Assembly (NCBI GenBank): GCA_025504975.1
Contig: JANUWI010000012.1
Location: 992,001 to 1,056,000, forward strand
Origin: Plenodomus lindquistii
Lineage: Eukaryota; Ascomycota; Dothideomycetes; Pleosporales; Leptosphaeriaceae
Direction: 5' to 3'
Length of the DNA stretch: 64,000 nucleotides
Below the pieces are notes generated by a model. It made no database searches. It saw only the letters and a list, made by a program, of their open reading frames with translations, and was not told the DNA's origin. The translations under genes and the position numbers were made by a program. Shown one piece after another: positions 13,211 to 24,341 of this stretch (positions within the stretch are counted from its first letter, which is position 1; the number at the start of each line of letters is the position of its first letter).

Positions 13211-15469
13211 TATAATAGTTTAAAAATATAAAGTACTAAATAGTATTTAAATTAGTTTAAAAGTAATATATTCTACTAGTTAACCTAATAACCTAGTAAA
13301 TCTAATAGTTTTCTTTAGTATTATAAACACTAAATTTTTAATTATTATTATTATTACTATTAATATCTAACTCTACTACTATAGAGTTTATATCTAATTT
13401 AGAAGTACTTTTTAAATTTTTTTAGTATGTATAAGCGTTGTGCCTAGTCTCTCTATAATTACTATAGTATTAGATATCTAGTTAAATAGGTACTTAACTA
13501 CTACTACTACGCGTATATTTTAATAGAGTAGATACTATAGTTAAAGCTATAGCAGCCTATAATCTAATATTATAGTTAAAAGTATTTCTTTACTAAATTT
13601 TTTTTATACCTTTTTTTTTATTATCTCTACTAATTACATTTTAACTTTATAAATATAGGTTTAAAAAAGAGTGTTTTAGTATAGTATTAATTAAGTTTCT
13701 TATATAAACTATAAAAAGCTATTTTATATAAAAATAAATAACTAAATAAAAAATTTATATATAAACTTTAATTAAAATCTAAATTTATAAATATTATTTA
13801 GAGTTTTAAATTACTATAAATTTACTAGTAAAAAGAGTTAAAGTAGAGTATATATCTAGAAATTAATATAATCTAGGACTACCTATATATTAGTAGAGAC
13901 TAGCTCTAATACTTTAAAAGCTTTTTAATAGTTATTATCTATAAATCTATTTAAAAACGCGTTTTTAAAAAAAAAAGCTTTTTTTATTAATATAAAAAAT
14001 ATGTTAGTATACTAAATTTTACACGCGTTAGAAATATTTATACTTTAATAGTAAAAAATATACTATATTAAATAGCTAGAGGATATAAAATAAATAGGTA
14101 GGTATATAAAGTATTAGAATTTTATTCTTTACGTAGTAGTTTTTAAATTTGTAGTTAAAATAGCTTTTATAGCTATTTAAAATTATTTACTAGTATATTT
14201 CTACTTTTTACATTTTTATATATATATTAGAGTACTTTAACTATTTTAGTTTAAATATATTATTTATTTAGCTATTTTTAAAAACTAATAGTTTCTAGTT
14301 ATAAAAAATACTAGTTTTTTTATTCTATATAGAGATATATATATTTTTTATAGATAATAAAAAGTAAAATTATATTTTCTAAAGTATATATACTTTAGAT
14401 AATAGTAATTTATTTATAATTACCTAGCTAAATAAAGTCTAGTTAATTATATTTTTTAAAGTTTATTATAACTTTTATAGATTTAATTATATCTATTTAG
14501 AAGCTAGTTTTATTAAAGTTATAGACGTTATTATTCTAGATACTATATTTAGCTTTTATTTTATTTATAAATTTAAACTACTTACTAATAGTCTCTAGAT
14601 TTTTTTATTTTATTTTTTATTTATTTTTTAATCTTTTATTTAGTTAAAAGCTATTTTAAATTTATTTAAACGCGTTATAAAGCGTTTAGCTTACTATTTA
14701 CCTAATAGTATTCTATTATATACCTCTAGTATTTTATTAGCTATCTTTTCTATTTTATATAGCTAAAAAGTAAACTTTTATAAATTAAAATTAAAAATAT
14801 ATTAGATAATTATTTGTTTTTTAGTAGTAGTAAGCTTCTAGATACTAGATTAAATTTAAAAGTATAGTAGAATTTTTCTAGTTTATTTAGAAAGTTTATA
14901 ATAACTAACGCTAAAAGTAGTAGTAGCGTATTAGTAGCTTTAAAATTAACTAGCTTTAAAAACTATATAGGTAAATTTAAATTAACTTTTATTTTAAATT
15001 AATATTAAATTACGTTGTAAAGGTATTTAATAGAAAGTATAGTATTTATAATACTAAAGAAAACTATTAGGTTTACTAGGTTATTAGATTAACTAGTAAA
15101 ATAAGTTATATAAAAATACGCGTAGATTTAAAAGCTAAATAAATTATATTTTTATAAACCTAGTATAAAAAAATAAAAAAATTATATTTTTATAGTTTTA
15201 TAAAAAAAGTAAGCTATATAGAATAGAACTTAGTAATAGTTCTAGACTTTTATAAAGTTTTTTTTTTCCTTTACTATATTAGCACGTAGGTAATAGTAAA
15301 GTAGAAATTTCTATAGAATCTAGACTAAGTATAGTATAGAGGTAGTTTAAATAGAGGTTAGTATAGTTTTCTATTTTTAATAAACTTATATAGAGAAAAA
15401 TAGAGGTAGCTTATAAAAGAGCTTCTATAGCTAAAGGTTATTATTATAATAGAATATAGCTTTATTATA
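13211..15469 (-). mobile_element. 5' LTR of the minus-strand gypsy copy, split by a transposon insertion
   Basis: The reverse complement of the 418-bp LTR defined at 57307-57724 is found here in two pieces: 13211-13264 (about 54 bp, the inner end) and 15108-15469 (about 362 bp, the outer part). Together they make about 416 bp, a full LTR. The Fot1-like element at 13265-15107 lies exactly between the pieces, so it inserted after the retrotransposon. The outer edge ends in a TTATTATA-like sequence where an unmutated LTR would end in TTACA. Confidence 0.8.
13265..15107 (-). mobile_element. RIP-inactivated Fot1/pogo-like DNA transposon, copy 2 (inside a gypsy LTR)
   Basis: An element of about 1.84 kb with terminal inverted repeats of about 66 bp (13265-13335 and 15040-15107). 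Its whole length is a reverse-complement copy of the element at 1861-3710: the segment next to its right end matches, inverted, the segment next to the left end of copy 1. The transposase frame would therefore be on the minus strand and is full of stops. It interrupts the gypsy 5' LTR, which fixes the order of insertion: gypsy first, this element second, RIP after or during both. Confidence 0.8.
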
Positions 15470-16020
15470 ATAGTACTATTATAATAGTATATTTTAGTAT
15501 AGTTTTAGTAAAGTAACTAATACATTTTTATAACTAATTTATTTATAGAGTATATTAGTTAGTATTATATTATATCTAATAATTTATTTTATAAATTTAA
15601 ATTAAAATATATTTAATTTTTTTATATTACTATTCTAAAGTATTTATAGTAGTATAAAGTTTAGTATTATTCTAGTAAAGCCTAGTTATTTATTAATACT
15701 AGCTATTAATTTTTTAAGTATATTACTAGAATAACTAATACTTTATTTAATCTATTTAGATAGTTTTAAATATATTTCTATTATATCTAGTATAGTAAAC
15801 TTTAAATGTACTATAAATACTTTTTCTAGGTATTCTATTATATACTATTATATTTTTAGTAATTTATTCTATATTATTTTCTATTTTAGACTTTTTAATA
15901 GTTTATAATTTTAAATAATATTTATATATCTTTTAGCCTCTAGCTATATAATACTAGTTTTATATAACGCTATGTTTTTATACTAAGCTTAAATTAAATT
16001 TGTTAAAAACTACTAGCAAG
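15470..16020. repeat. AT-rich RIP-type sequence up to the isochore border
   Basis: AT-rich sequence with the RIP signature that continues from the gypsy LTR to a sharp border near 16020, where normal base composition begins within a few tens of bases. Short TATTATAATAGTA-like words repeat just outside the LTR. I see no gene. Confidence 0.7.
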
Positions 16021-16261
16021 TATAAAGTAATGTATGTAAAGTTAGCCTAGCGCGAGGCGAACAATCCGTTTAGGGGGGGTGGCTGTAGGCACATTGACGA
16101 CTTCATCATAGCTTTGTGACCGAGAGAAGCACCGTCGCGGTCTAATGCGGACAGAAACCTAGTATATTAGGTCCATTGTCTCACCCTTGCGACCGTCCTG
16201 ATTGTGACAAAATGCCGCGACCGCTCCATGTCTCAGAGACCGACTCACTCGCTTCCGCCTT
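16021..16261. other. Island border and presumed promoter of the hybrid histidine kinase
   Basis: Composition switches here from RIP-type to normal. A G-run lies at about 16072-16079. The first ATG of the kinase reading frame follows at the right end, so the promoter and 5' UTR of that gene must be very short or extend into the AT-rich block. No TATA box can be told apart from the AT-rich background. Confidence 0.4.
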
Positions 16262-19200
16262 ATGCAGCGACTCACCCCATCCCCCGAGGATGGGCCTAAT
16301 TACTCTTCGACGAACATGCCTGAAGTCTGTCGCGACTGGACACTTGACCTGCCACGAACCGATCATATCCGACTCTTCCGCGAGACCGACTGGACAAAGT
16401 CTACCTTGGGGGCCACGGAGCATTGGAGTCTAAATTTACGTCTCTTCACGCGGTTTGTACTGGCAGACTCTAAGCCAGCTTGCCTTTGGTGGGGACCGGT
16501 AGAGCATCTCACCGCCATCTATAATGAGCACTATGCAGCTCTTGCCGGACATCTTCATCCGCGGCTCATGGGATCTACCTTCAAAAACGGCTATCCTGAC
16601 CTGTGGAGGTCTATCAACGTCTATTTCGAAACAGCAAAGAGAACTGGACAGGGCCAGAACTATCCTTCAACCGTATCCACAATTGTGGAGCGCAAGGGAT
16701 GGCGTGAGGAAGCATTCTTCTCCGGCAGCTTCGTGCCTGTTGGCGGTCTCGAGGTAGAGGGCTTCATCAACACCACGTAGGTGCAGGGAATCTTGAATTT
16801 GGTTGATTCAAGGTTGCTACACGCCGTTATGGGCGCAAGTCCGTGATCTCACATCCGACTAACAACAAGTCCTAGTTATGAAGTCACTGCCCAAGCTCTG
16901 TCCGAACGACGAAGCTCAATGCTGAACTTGCTTGGTGCAGTCTCCGCCAGAGACGTAAATTCTGTCTACTCTCATGTACTCGCCACACTCGAGACCAATC
17001 CTAAGGATTTCCCCATGGCCATGCTCTATGACCTGCGCGAGGGCGCAGGCTCCAACACCCTGACCCTCCATGGATGTATTGGTTTTCCCGACAGTCATGG
17101 ACTGAAAATCCAGAGCGCCACCATCGATAGCGGAGAGGGCCTCATACCGGACTTGTGGCGAGCTGGCTCTGATGTTGTAGTCATTGACCGTGATGAGCGG
17201 TTCGAATCGGTGTCCTGGGCGGGTTGGGGACAGCCATCACGCAAGATCGTCATCATACCCATCATATGCACATCTCGCGTGTTCGGCTACTTGGTAGTTG
17301 GAACAAATCCGTTTCGACCGCACGATGACCACAGTAAGCAGCTTCTAGGAGACCTTGGTCGCATGGTGTCGGGTATTGTGTCATCCGCGAACGATGCCGA
17401 ATCCAGCAAAAAACGTCAGGAACAACTAGAGGCAGATCTTGCCTTCAGTGATCTCAAACTGCGGCACCTGATCGAACATGCCTCGGTAGGCATGTGTCAC
17501 ATCTCTCGCGACGGCCGCATGTTGTGGGCAAACGACCATTACTACAAGTTAGCCGGCGTGAGTGCTAGCGAACACGAAGCTGGAAATTTGGCCTTTCTTG
17601 ACGCCTACCACGAAGAAGACCGCAGCAAAGCAGAAGCCATCTGGCACGATCTTGTCAGAGGTGATGATCATGTTGCCATCGAACTACGTGTGCAGCGGAT
17701 GTATGATCCGCCATCGGGCCAGCCAGAACCAGCCCAACTTTTGATTCTGGCCTTTCCGTATCGCGACGAGCTTGGTTCTGTAAGATCAGTCATGGCGTGT
17801 ACAACCGACATCAGTCGTCTTAAGTGGGCGGAAACGTTTCAAGCTAGACTAGCAGCGGAGGCGAGAGAAGCGAAACGACACCAGGAGGCCTTTATCGACG
17901 TAGTCTCCCACGAGATGCGCAATCCATTGAGCGCAATCGTACACTGCGCTGACACCATCGCAATTGCTCTGCAGGAATGCCAGTCACAGCTTGCCAATCT
18001 TCCGCCGACATGCGTGGAAGCTCTTGATGATAGCTTACAGAGTGCAAAGGTTATACTCCAGTGTGCACATCATCAAAAGCGCATAATTGATGATATTCTC
18101 ACGCTAAGCAAACTAGATTCCATGCTTCTGTCAATAACGCCAATTGCTGTTAATCCAGCAGAACTGGTTACGTCGATAGTCAACATGTTTGAGGCTGAAC
18201 TTAAAACTCGCCAGATCACATACAATGTTGATCCCGATCCATCAATCGTGGATCTAGATATCGACTATCTCTACTTCGATCCCTCTCGTGTTACACAAGT
18301 CTTCATCAACTTACTCACCAACGCCATCAAATTCGTTGCACCTGCCGAGGACCCCAGAATCTCGATACGATTTGGCGCTTGCCTATCAAATCCGCGGTCT
18401 TTGTTTCCTGAGAATACGTACTGGGCAACAGATCGCAAGTCATATATTGAGCTGACGGACAGTCCGGAGTGGGGAGTTGGAGAGCACGTGTACTTGCTAT
18501 TTAGCTTAGAGGACTCTGGAGTGGGTCTGAAAGACAAGGAGATTCACAAGATCTTCGAGCGTTTCCGACAGGCCAACGTGAAGACACACGTAAAATATGG
18601 CGGCAGTGGACTCGGCCTCTTTATATCAAAGGAGCTCACGGAGAAACAAGGTGGTGAAATCGGCGTCTCGTCCGTCTTCGGTGAAGGTTCCACATTCGGG
18701 TTCTACGTCAAAACACGCCGAGTAGAAAAACAGCCACAAAGTACCAGCGAGGTGCCCAACCCAGGCGGGGCCGAAACGGCAGCCGGACGGTTCAATGTTC
18801 TTCTCGTGGAGGATAATCTTATCAATCAGAAGGTTTTGCGCAAACAACTCGAAAAGGCGGGCCTAAAGGTAGAGGTAGCAAACCATGGCTTGGAAGCACT
18901 CGACACCCTGGAGAAGCGGTCATTTGATGTTGTTCTCATGGATCTTGAGATGCCCGTGCTTGATGGCCTTGGTGCAATGCGACAGATTCGCAACAGGGAG
19001 CTTATGGGGGAAGGACTAGCGAACGTAAACCAAACAGGCAAAAAGTCTCGGGAGCAGGTGCGACTACCAATCATTGCCGTGACCGCAAACGTTCGCAAAG
19101 AGCAGATCGACACTGCAATTGCTGCAGGCGCGGTAAGTCTCGACCTGACAACAGAAGTACGTTAGGACATGCTAACTCGACTGGCAGGATTGCGTGATGC

Positions 19201-19370
19201 AAAAGCCATTCCAGGCCGCCGACCTCGTCTACATGATGAAGACCTTACTTCCGACACAAGACACTGCTTCTACAGAACCCTCTTCGAATGATAGCCCACA
19301 AAGAAAATTACCGGATCGGACAAACGCCAAGATTCCCCGAGAGCTGCTACAAATGGGAAAAGAAGGTTAG
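16262..19370 (+). CDS. Soluble hybrid histidine kinase (PAS-like, GAF-like, PAS, HisKA, HATPase, receiver)
   Basis: Three exons, 16262-16776, 16876-19132 and 19188-19370, give 984 residues. Both introns have GT-AG ends and CTAAC branch points, and the joins restore conserved sequence on each side. Order: PAS-like fold about 45-165, GAF-like region about 190-345, PAS about 365-480, HisKA with the phospho-accepting His517 in an S-H-E-M-R-N-P box, HATPase with N box (N-L-L-T-N-A-I-K-F) and glycine-rich G boxes, and a C-terminal receiver with phospho-acceptor Asp861 in L-M-D-L-E-M-P. No transmembrane segment is seen, so it is probably cytosolic. It should autophosphorylate and pass phosphate through its receiver to an HPt protein (family knowledge); the signal is unknown. 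The start could also be the Met 18 codons downstream. It lies about 240 bp from the RIP border. Confidence 0.88.
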
Positions 19371-21506
19371 AACATCAACGACCTCGGAGTGCCAGTTTGG
19401 GTGAGCGTTTGGGAGTAGGAACACATCGCTGGGTTGGGCTTTTCGCTTTATCACGGACCAGGCAGCGAATGGCGTACGGTCGCTTAGTCGTCAGAGGCCT
19501 ACCTATGCAATCGGAAGACAATAGGACGTGTCTCGTTTCGCACACGGACTCATACACAGGCCCGATGTTAGCTACGTGCTGAAATATACTGAGCTTCGAG
19601 AGACCTAGGGGCGTTGTCAATGCAGAACAGAGAAAGGCGAATGAATAGTGTATGTGCACTTGACGCATGTTCACATGCTCAAATGAGCTCGTCCTTGTCT
19701 AGCCCGCACCCTAGAACGAGAGCATAAAGTAGTCTGCATAGCAGTGAGCTATACGATGGAGAAAAAATGTCACTGGAGTGTATCCGTTCTTGTACTCGAA
19801 ATAGATAATTGAGATCCTGACATTTGTTCAAAGCCGCTTACCTATTGCGGTAATGTAGTGAACGGGATGTCAACAAAAGTTCTTTCGTAGATACAAACGA
19901 GGTCACACGTTCTTGTACTTCTTCAACTACTACCTGTGGTAGTGAATTTATCTTTCAGAAGCATTACCCGTGGCCTTCGAAACACACATTGTTCTCTGCA
20001 TCTCTCTCGCACGCCGGACCGAGCAAATGACAGATACATATTACCTTTTCGATTAAGCCAAACCCCCTCTACCTTAACTCAAATATCTCGAGCTCGACCA
20101 TAGAGAACCCATCATATACAGGTTGCCCCATCCCCCCACCCCATAAGTTTTATATTTCGTCTTCACCGCTGTGATACTAAATCATCCATGTTTTGAAATC
20201 ACAGCACAAAGCTCGTAGGATAAGTCACATTTGTCACAGGGGTTATCCACAAATTTTTATTATCGGATTTCAGCACAAGTTTTAAGGCGACGTGACCGTT
20301 GGGCCCCGTACGGAAAGTAGCAGACCACATCATCTTGTTACGACGATAGCCCAGATACTGGCTTTGACAGAGACACTGGTGAGGTGCACTCGAAACAAGG
20401 TCAAGTTGCCATTTAGGTCTCCGCCACCTCATTGCCAATCATACTATGTGAAGCAAATGGGAAAGTACGAGCGGTTTGAGTTGTTGGGATGGATGACTCG
20501 CCGCAGAGTGCGCTGTCGAATTTGAGCTTTGCGAATGCGGCGTTGCAGTGGACCGTGGATGTGGCATCAAAGGATTTTCGGTGGAGTTACTTACGGCCAT
20601 TCGGACAGTGGAGCTATCGAGACTTAAGCCGTGGAGAGAATAACTGTCGTTGCAGACGTCGAAATGCCGTGAATGATATCTCTGTCGTGTTCGTTGCCGG
20701 ATTACAAGGAGGTTATGTCGCAGCATAAGTCTATGACGTCCGGGGACTGATGCGCGAGCGGTGTCAAGGACGTTGCTGGTGTAGCTATCACTCGCACTCA
20801 ACCCATTGGATCTCGCATTCCAATTCCAATCCATGCACAACACACTTCGTCTGTGTTTTGCAATGCTGGAGTGCGATAAGATTCACGCCCTCTACAAGAT
20901 AATTGGGATTCGGGTCGATATAGCCTGAGTCAGCCCAGTATAGCCTTTCTTTCTCCTCCCAGATGCTGTGTTGTTATGGTTACACAGACAAATTAAACCC
21001 GCTTTCTTGACCAGAAGTACCAGTGGTCATGCCTTGACAAGTCCACGTGGTGCTGCCAAGTATCCATACGCCCGCCTCCACGAGCTTTGCTCCAATCCTC
21101 TTACAGCAACATGGTTATCAGAGGCCTACCTGGATCCATGTCTGAGCCCCTTTGATGTCCATGATTACACATTGCCGTCGTTACACGAGGACCATCCACC
21201 GATGGAGAGCACATCGGAAGTTTGACCTCGCCAATGATTTGCAGACAAAGGGCAGTTACATTCAGGCCCTTGGGCATAGATGTTCTCTTTAGTGCAACTT
21301 GGCTTGATAACTCTGCGCTCAGAGGAAGTGTAGAGGGTTAGTTGCATGATCCAAATTATGCTGCCAACGCACCGGTGGAAATATCTTTCTCCTCAATCGT
21401 ACAAACTCTCCATATCTCGCAGGAAATCCTTGGAACTCTGTTAATACGTCCTGATATCTGGAACCCTAGCTACTCAAACCATTCAGCCAATTCACCTTTG
21501 TCTTAT
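19371..21506. other. Intergenic region, no supported gene
   Basis: About 2.1 kb between the kinase and the 3' end of DLD1. No frame shows a recognisable domain or consistent splicing. On the minus strand, 20199-20586 contains two protein-like frames that cannot be joined cleanly and may be a decayed small gene. The rest looks like plain intergenic DNA. Confidence 0.5.
20199..20586 (-). pseudogene. Possible relic or unresolved small Cys-containing protein gene
   Basis: Two adjacent minus-strand frames look protein-like. The first (20586 down to about 20415) contains F-D-A-T-S-T-V-H-C and S-A-L-C-G-E. The second (about 20438 to 20199) contains C-L-C-Q and W-I-T-P-V-T-N-V, and ends in a stop. 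They are in different frames. A splice with a weak GTGGCG donor and a CACCAG acceptor would connect them, but I found no convincing first exon or signal peptide. It could be a decayed gene, a misread intron structure or chance. I do not recognise a family. Confidence 0.25.
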
Positions 21507-23501
21507 TCACCATTCATCAACCGTTCCCGGTGCCGCCATAGAAGTCCTCACAACCTTATCGCAATTTAGCAAGCATAAGGGATCAAATGCCCTTTTCAGC
21601 TGCCTCATTACATCCACGGTACTCTGGCCTAGTTCATGGGGCAGGTAATCGCGCTTTACGAGACCAACGCCGTGTTCACCTGTTGCTGTGCCTTCGAGCT
21701 CGATGGCGCGTTTCACCATGTCGTGCACGAGGTGTTTGGTCTTTTCGTATTCGGTTTTGCGGTTGTAGAGTATAATTGCTTGGGTTGCGTTAATACACTT
21801 CTAGACATTGATGGAGGAGAGGAGGGGGGGGGAAGGGATTTGGGTACGTACAGTGGAAGTTTCCATCGCCAACGTGCCCTACTATGCTGCCAAGCAGGCC
21901 GCTCTTGCTAACGGCTTCCTTGGTTTCTTCAATGATCTGTGGTAGCTTGGAGATGGGAACTGCGACGTCCGTTGTCCAAACGCCCATATCATCCCTGCCT
22001 TGACCCTTCGCCATTACGGACCATAATGCTTCCTTGCGCGCTTGCCAAAGGTCTTCCTTCTCTTGTTCCGACTTTGCGAATTCGAAGCTGACAGATCCAG
22101 CTTTCTTGGCCATGGCTTGGACCTGGTTGATTTGCTCTTTCACTGCGTTGGGTGTACCTGCAAACTTAAAGAAGAGTGTTGGTGCATTCTTCCACGTCTT
22201 GGAGGTCTGACCAGCGTCGTTGATGCACATCATCTGCACATCGTCAAGGATCTCGATGGCGGCGATGGGTACACCTGCGCCTACGACTTTGAAAACACAG
22301 TCTGCGGCTGAACGGATAGTGGGGAAGGCACAGACGGCTACACTAGTATGTTGTGGTTTGACGGTGACCTTGAGAGTGGCTTCTGTGACGAGACCTAGCG
22401 TTCCTTCACTGCCGATGAATATGCGTGTGAGATCGTAGCCTGCAGAAGACTTTCTTGGCCGCTGGCGTGTCTTGATGATTGTGCCGTCCGCCATGACCAC
22501 TGTGAGCGAGATAACCCAATCCTTCATGGTACCATAGCGGTAAGCATTCGTGCCCGAACAACCTGTGCCAACCATGCCGCCAATCATGGCACCTGGACCT
22601 GGGTCTGGGGGAAAGAATAGACCGTCTTTTGCCAATTCTTCGTTCAGGTGTTCCCAACCGACAGCTGGCTGTACAACAACATCCAGGTCGTCCTTGTGTA
22701 GCTTGAGAATCTGGTCCATGCGGCTGAAGTCAATGCAGATGCCCCCCTTTGTCGCTGCGAAATGCCCCTCCAAACTGGTACCGCCACTGTATGGGGTTAC
22801 TGGGATCTTGCGTTCATGGCAGACCTTCATAATGGCGCTGACCTCGTTTGTATCTCCTGGCTTTACGATGCAAAACGGCACATCACCTGGCTCGGCTGGA
22901 TGCGACGACCATGCTGACCCGCTATGGGATTCGAGATCGTGTTTGTCGAGTGAAATATTGTCCTTGCCGACGATAGCGCGTAGGTCAACCCACGCGGCTT
23001 CCATGTTGGCCTCCGAGATATTGTGCTTGGGTGGGTTCAAGGTACTGAGCGGAGCGGTCGAGTCTGCATTTGGCTTCGGGGGGATCATCTGGCCAAAGTA
23101 ATAACCTATGCAGGCGGTAAGGAAACATGCTGTCCTATGTCAGTTTGCGCCATGCCAGACAGTGTGTTTGAGGCATGGCTGGCCCCAGCATACTCCATAC
23201 CCGTAACGGTCGCAAGGAACTGCCCTCTGGCCGTCCTCTGCTGCAAAGACTGAATCTGTATCTGCTCCGCCTTCTCCTTTTGTACACGTTCGTAGATACT
23301 CTCATTCAATTGCAGATAGAAAGGCCTATCGCCAACATCATCCTTGCCGTTCTTACTCGCCCAACGTCTCTGTGTCGCGGATCCCACTGGCACTCCCGCT
23401 TGAACTCCGCATGCGCGCCATATCGCACACGAGGGCGCGATTGTCCTGCAACTCCGCGCCCGAATGGCACATGATACCCGCGATAAGCCTCGTAACGACA
23501 T
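21507..23501 (-). CDS. DLD1: D-lactate dehydrogenase (cytochrome), mitochondrial
   Basis: Exons 23501-23201, 23105-21852 and 21778-21507 give 608 residues; both introns are GT-AG and restore the family sequence (...V-T-G-Y-Y-F-G... and G-D-G-N-F-H-S-I-I-L-Y). The Arg-rich N terminus looks like a mitochondrial presequence, followed by a short hydrophobic stretch. Then come the FAD-binding type 4 domain with the P-Y-S-G-G-T-S-L-E-G loop, and the FAD-oxidase C-terminal domain with G-H-V-G-D-G-N-F-H and the T-G-E-H-G-V-G motif. The family oxidises D-lactate to pyruvate and hands electrons to cytochrome c at the inner membrane. Length is normal for fungal DLD1. The upstream region carries an 18-bp perfect palindrome. 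Other FAD-linked 2-hydroxyacid dehydrogenases are possible but less likely. Confidence 0.9.
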
Positions 23502-24341
23502 TTGGCGGTTATAACGGTGTGTATCTCATGCTGTGAGAGTGGCGACAGCGCAGATGCGGGGAGTGCAGTGCGCTAGAGTATGTGAGCTCGGTCGAAGGCT
23601 GTCGTGATTCTTCCTTGGCAGCACGGAATCAACATGGCTGTGTCCGACCCACAGCTGTGGGTCCAACCCGCAGCCATCTTTGTTTTTGAGCAAATTTACA
23701 TGGTCAACTCGAACAGCATTGGGAATGTTAAATCATCACATGGGACGTTCCCATCTTGTAGGGCACTCATGTCATATGGATTCAATGTGGGACCCACGGG
23801 GTCAACTCACTGTCGTTACACGCTTTGGTTATAATAATGATTTGCATTCCCGCGCTGCGTCATGACCGCAGCCAGAGCAAACTATCAAGTTCAAACCTAT
23901 GCACATTCCAGCTCGCCAAGTTCTCAGCGATGCGGTATAAGATGAGCAAATTCAAGAAGTTGCAAAACGCCCGTTGTCCAGTGAAAACATATAACATGTG
24001 CAAAATGGAGTCGCCACCCAGAACGCCAACAATATACTGCCAGATCTGTAAGATGTCTGCAAAGTATGCAGCACAGACGTAGGAAGGCGTGGATCGTAAA
24101 TACAGCCGTTAATAGAGGACGAAACGCTACGCTTGAAATCAGAAAAGTGTATAGATGAAGAATATAAGGGGTATTGGTAAAAGCAAACGCGGAATGCAGA
24201 TGTGCCACCTCGCAGGGAAGGTTGAGGTGCGTTGGAGATACAATTGTTCATCGGTGACTAGCATCCTGATGGTGGTGGATCCAGGTGTGTCGTATACGTG
24301 ATGGCGTGGCAGTGCTAGTCGTCAGGCATCATCCGCGCAAC
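23502..24341. other. Intergenic region: DLD1 promoter and 3' flank of the next gene
   Basis: About 840 bp. It should hold the DLD1 promoter at its left side and the 3' end of the next minus-strand gene at its right side. A perfect palindrome is at 23646-23663, with a related GGGACCCACGGGGTC-like sequence near 23788. I see no coding potential. Confidence 0.5.
23646..23663. promoter_or_regulatory. 18-bp perfect palindrome upstream of DLD1
   Basis: The sequence GACCCACAGCTGTGGGTC is identical to its reverse complement and has a CAGCTG E-box core. It lies about 145 bp upstream of the DLD1 start codon. A site for a dimeric transcription factor is a reasonable guess, but no factor can be named from the sequence. 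Confidence 0.35.

Noticed and set aside
16064..16082. G-rich run at the island border as a quadruplex or telomere-like signal
   Set aside because: Only one G-run is present; no repeated G-tracts or TTAGGG units.
17195..17215. GGTTCGAATC word resembling a tRNA T-loop
   Set aside because: It lies inside the kinase coding sequence and no cloverleaf partner sequences surround it.
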